Source: Erythrobacter sp. (lineage in GTDB: Bacteria; Pseudomonadota; Alphaproteobacteria; Sphingomonadales; Sphingomonadaceae). From it: 7,839 nt of DNA. The position numbers and the translations under genes were made by a program. Location: positions 1 to 7,839 of the forward strand of contig JANQTR010000015.1 of the NCBI GenBank assembly GCA_030731635.1. Direction: 5' to 3'. This document shows, one piece after another, positions 5,822-7,839 of the stretch; position 1 is the stretch's first letter; each line of letters starts with the position of its first letter. The notes under the pieces are model-generated. The model saw only the letters and a list, made by a program, of their open reading frames with translations. It did no database searches and was not told where the DNA came from.

Positions 5822-5855
5822 GTTCTCGAAATTCCGGGAACACAATACTAATTGT
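5822..5855 (+). other. Two tandem hairpins just after the membrane protein stop
   Basis: GTTCTCG (5822-5828) pairs with CGGGAAC (5835-5841), with one G-T wobble and a 6-base loop, starting 2 bases after the stop codon. ACAAT (5842-5846) then pairs with ATTGT (5851-5855) around a 4-base loop. There is no T run, so this would be at best a weak terminator or an mRNA 3'-end stabiliser. Confidence 0.35.
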
Positions 5856-5999
5856 CGGTTCCGCATAGTCTCGCGAACTCCCTCGTAAGGATCGTATCGC
5901 GCGTGTTGTCCTGCCCGATGTCACGCGGCCCGGCAAACGGCCCATTCCCGGTCATTCAATGCCGAGAACGGGTTGCCCGAAAGCGGGCCAACTCGCTCT
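5856..5999. other. Intergenic gap between convergent genes
   Basis: No supported gene is seen. A stem of 8 bp with one bulged C (GTTGCCCG 5972-5979 / CGGGCCAAC 5984-5992, AAAG loop) lies just beyond the stop of the minus-strand TPR gene and may help end its transcript, although it lacks a T tract in that direction. Confidence 0.3.
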
Positions 6000-6962
6000 T
6001 CACTGAACCCCCAGCGCCTCAGCCTGTGTGCGCAAATCGGCTGCTGCGCCCGGGTTCGCCTTCACCGCCGCATCCAGCGCGGCCTTGGCCTTGGCTGGTT
6101 CGCCCAGTGTCATGCGGCTGCGGATCAGCATTACCCAGCCATCGACGTTCTTGGGTTCGTTCACCAGTCGCGCCTCCAACTGCGCGACCATGCCTTCGGC
6201 CATGGTGCGCTGTTCGGATGGCTTCATCGTGCGCGCCGCTGCGACATCGGCGGCGCTTGGTCCGCGCACATCGGGTGATGCCGCCGCGCCTGCCACGCTG
6301 CCCGATCCCGGCGCGAGCAGCGCAGGGGTGCGCGCGCTTTGTGCCTTGGCCAGCCGCGCGGTCACGTCGATGCTGTTGATCTTGCCCACCTGTTCGATGG
6401 TGCGCACCAGATCAGCCTCCCACGGCGCGCCTTGCGGGCTGTCGCCCAGCAGATCGAGCCACGCGGCAATCGCGCCTTCGTGATCCTTCGCCAGATCCAG
6501 CTTTACCGCCATGAAGTAGCGCGATCGCGGGTCGGTGGGATCGAGCGCCAGCGCCTTTTCGAAGGCTTGCAAAGCTTCAGGCGGGAGCGGATCGCGCGCG
6601 CTGCCCATCACCAGCGATTCCCCCAATGCCGACCACAGCACCGCTTCATCCGGCGTAATGGCGAGCGCGCGGCGATAGGCGGCGGCGGCCTCGCCAAATT
6701 CGCCCTGCTGGAAATAGGCGAAGGCCAGATCGCTCCACGGCCCGGCATCATCGCTGGATGCTTCGGCGGCGGCGCGCAATTGTTCGATTGTGGCCGGGCC
6801 ATCGGTGGCCGCAACATCGCTCGACCCGCCGCCCGATCCTTCGTAGACATTGTAGCCGATTGATCCGGCCGCCAGCAGCAATGCGCCGCCCAGCAGGAAC
6901 CAGCCTGCCCGTCCGCTGCCATTCTGCGATCCGCCCGCAGGCGTCTGTTCTGCTGTTTCCAT
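6000..6962 (-). CDS. Membrane-anchored TPR protein, CcmI-like cytochrome c biogenesis factor
   Basis: A 320-residue protein. After a short Gly/Ser-rich cytoplasmic N-terminus, one membrane helix spans about residues 20-40 (WFLLGGALLLAAGSIGY). The rest is periplasmic: TPR-type helical pairs at about 74-107 (WSDLAFAYFQQGEFGEAAAA), 108-142 and 143-175. A low-complexity Ala/Pro linker (205-240) follows, then MKPSEQRTMAEGMVAQLEARL (246-266) and a further TPR at about 272-305 (GWVMLIRSRMTLGEPAKAK). That C-terminal block is characteristic of CcmI/CycH proteins, which present apocytochrome c to the haem ligation machinery. No other ccm genes are visible, and the single helix is fewer than in classical CcmI, so I give no symbol. 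The ATG at 6962 is chosen; a TTG at 6998 would add 12 residues, and neither has a clear Shine-Dalgarno. Transcription diverges from the oxidoreductase gene. Confidence 0.82.
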   Translation of the reverse strand: METAEQTPAGGSQNGSGRAGWFLLGGALLLAAGSIGYNVYEGSGGGSSDVAATDGPATIEQLRAAAEASSDDAGPWSDLAFAYFQQGEFGEAAAAYRRALAITPDEAVLWSALGESLVMGSARDPLPPEALQAFEKALALDPTDPRSRYFMAVKLDLAKDHEGAIAAWLDLLGDSPQGAPWEADLVRTIEQVGKINSIDVTARLAKAQSARTPALLAPGSGSVAGAAASPDVRGPSAADVAAARTMKPSEQRTMAEGMVAQLEARLVNEPKNVDGWVMLIRSRMTLGEPAKAKAALDAAVKANPGAAADLRTQAEALGVQ

Positions 6963-7072
6963 AGGCCGATGGCTAGCACCGCGGGCAGATTGGGGCAATT
7001 CGCTCTGGTATCAAGGGTACATTTGGTTATGGTGACCCCAGTGGTGCAATCTATCCAAAGGGGGGAGGATTG
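6963..7072. other. Divergent intergenic region
   Basis: About 110 bases separate the minus-strand TPR gene from the plus-strand oxidoreductase, so both promoters should lie here. TTGATA on the minus strand (7010-7015) is a possible -35 for the TPR gene, and TTGGTT (7023-7028) with CAATCT (7047-7052) is a weak 18-base-spaced candidate for the plus-strand gene. Neither is convincing, and no FNR-like box was found. Confidence 0.3.
7060..7069 (+). promoter_or_regulatory. Ribosome-binding site with ambiguous start choice
   Basis: GGGGGGAGGA includes a GGAGG core at 7064-7068. In-frame start candidates follow at TTG 7070, TTG 7073 and ATG 7082. The core is 4 bases from TTG 7073 and 13 bases from ATG 7082, so spacing favours the TTG and codon preference favours the ATG. 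Confidence 0.6.
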
Positions 7073-7839
7073 TTGGCCGACATGTTCAAGGTTGCGATTA
7101 TCGGATCGGGCCCCGCCGGGCTTAGCGCAGCCGCGCGTGCCGCAGCGCTGGGGTTGAGCCATGTGCTGCTCGAAAAAACCGATCACCTGTCGGACACGAT
7201 CTTCAAATACCAGAAGGGCAAGCACGTCATGGCGACGCCCAGCAATCTGGTGCTGCGCAGCGACGTCGATTTCGAAGCGGGCAAGCGTGAGACGATCCTG
7301 GGCATCTGGGACGATCAAATCGCAGGCCACAAGGTCAATGTAAAATACAGGGCCGAAGCCAAGGCGATCCGGGGCACCGGGGATGCCATTCCCGGAAGCG
7401 TGCAGACCCTGGTCACCCGCGCGCGAGACGGCACAAAGACGGAGCGCGAAATCCAGCGCCACGCCCCGCCCTATGCGATTGAATTGACCAATGGCGAAAC
7501 GGTCATGGCGGAAAACGTCATCCTCGCCATCGGTACGCAGGGCAACCCCAACCGCATGCGCTGTCCCGGGGCTGATCTGCCGCATGTCCAGTATCAGCTA
7601 GATGACCCGGCCGAATATATTGACGAACACATCATCATCGTCGGCACCGGCGACGCCGGGATTGAGAACGCGCGCGGCCTTGCCGAAGACCCGGCGCAGC
7701 GTAACACCGTCTCGATCCTCAACCGCGGAACCGAATTTCCCACGGCAAAAGACGCCAACGTCAAGGCGCTGTCGGCGGATCACGAAGCGGGCAAGCTGAT
7801 GATCCGCACCGAGAGCGAGACCAAGGCGATTGAGCCCGG
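7073..7839 (+). CDS. FAD/NAD(P)-binding oxidoreductase, N-terminal part
   Basis: The open frame runs off the window end, giving about 255 residues. Counting from the ATG at 7082, VAIIGSGPAGLSAAARAA (4-21) is an FAD-binding Rossmann motif with the ribose-binding acid Glu 31. ILAIGTQGNP (147-156) is the second FAD contact region, and IIIVGTGDAGIENARGL (184-200) is a second dinucleotide-binding Rossmann motif for NAD(P)H. This order matches thioredoxin-reductase/flavin-monooxygenase-like two-domain proteins, but no CxxC redox pair is present in the visible part. From memory, sphingomonads have long proteins starting with this type of FAD/NAD(P) module followed by cyclic-nucleotide-binding and 4Fe-4S ferredoxin domains; whether this one continues so cannot be seen. 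The segment from about residue 97 to 132 looks like an insertion in the first domain. The start is uncertain (TTG 7073 with good ribosome-binding spacing, or ATG 7082). Confidence 0.85.
   Translation, partial: MADMFKVAIIGSGPAGLSAAARAAALGLSHVLLEKTDHLSDTIFKYQKGKHVMATPSNLVLRSDVDFEAGKRETILGIWDDQIAGHKVNVKYRAEAKAIRGTGDAIPGSVQTLVTRARDGTKTEREIQRHAPPYAIELTNGETVMAENVILAIGTQGNPNRMRCPGADLPHVQYQLDDPAEYIDEHIIIVGTGDAGIENARGLAEDPAQRNTVSILNRGTEFPTAKDANVKALSADHEAGKLMIRTESETKAIEP

Noticed and set aside
5852..6379. Plus-strand open frames opposite the TPR gene
   Set aside because: Arg/Pro/Ser-rich translations typical of antisense frames in GC-rich DNA; the minus strand encodes the TPR protein.
6608..7585. Minus-strand open frame (325 residues) spanning the divergent region
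   Set aside because: It overlaps both the TPR gene in another frame and the oppositely oriented oxidoreductase, each of which has clear motifs. Its translation has no family features.
1..7839. CRISPR arrays, tRNA/rRNA genes, toxin-antitoxin pairs, phage or transposon genes
   Set aside because: No regularly spaced repeats, cloverleaf-like segments, integrase or transposase motifs, or small paired genes of those types were seen on either strand.

Overview
This window looks like chromosomal DNA of a GC-rich alphaproteobacterium, most likely a sphingomonad (Erythrobacter/Novosphingobium-like). The basis is high GC with C/G-ending codons, ATGA-coupled ccoI-ccoS genes, and protein families that I associate with that order. 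No sequence search was possible, so the taxon is an inference.

Layout. (1) Positions 2-857, plus strand: the 3' end of the copper P-type ATPase gene ccoI (fixI), the whole of ccoS, and a small exported Cys/His-rich protein. The three are linked by 4-nt ATGA overlaps and read as the tail of a cbb3-type cytochrome oxidase assembly operon. (2) Positions 854-2213: an FNR/FixK-like site overlapping the previous stop codon, then hemN, an oxygen-independent coproporphyrinogen III dehydrogenase. This supplies haem at low oxygen and fits the oxidase operon before it. (3) Positions 2214-3742: a leader with a 12-bp palindrome, then a full-length hexameric-type glutamate dehydrogenase gene (gdhA) and a strong intrinsic terminator. 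(4) Positions 3743-5855: a stretch with visibly lower GC and more relaxed codon use. It carries a Tat-exported M19 (membrane dipeptidase-like) protein whose metal site is partly missing, a hairpin-plus-T-run terminator, and an unrecognised three-helix membrane protein. (5) Positions 6000-6962, minus strand: a membrane-anchored TPR protein resembling the CcmI cytochrome c biogenesis factor. (6) From about 7073 to the window end, divergent on the plus strand: the N-terminal part of an FAD/NAD(P)-binding oxidoreductase with two Rossmann motifs.

How the genes fit together. Copper loading (CcoI), oxidase assembly (CcoS), haem synthesis (HemN) and possibly cytochrome c maturation (the CcmI-like protein) share a theme of low-oxygen respiration and haem protein assembly. 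gdhA is housekeeping nitrogen metabolism. The dipeptidase-like and membrane proteins look like accessory insertions.

No rRNA, tRNA, CRISPR array, transposase or phage gene was seen. The most interesting leads are the small CHPQACH-containing protein beside ccoS, the dipeptidase-like protein lacking the canonical HxD and Glu ligands, and the oxidoreductase that runs off the end. I see no clear evidence of a wholly new multi-gene system.
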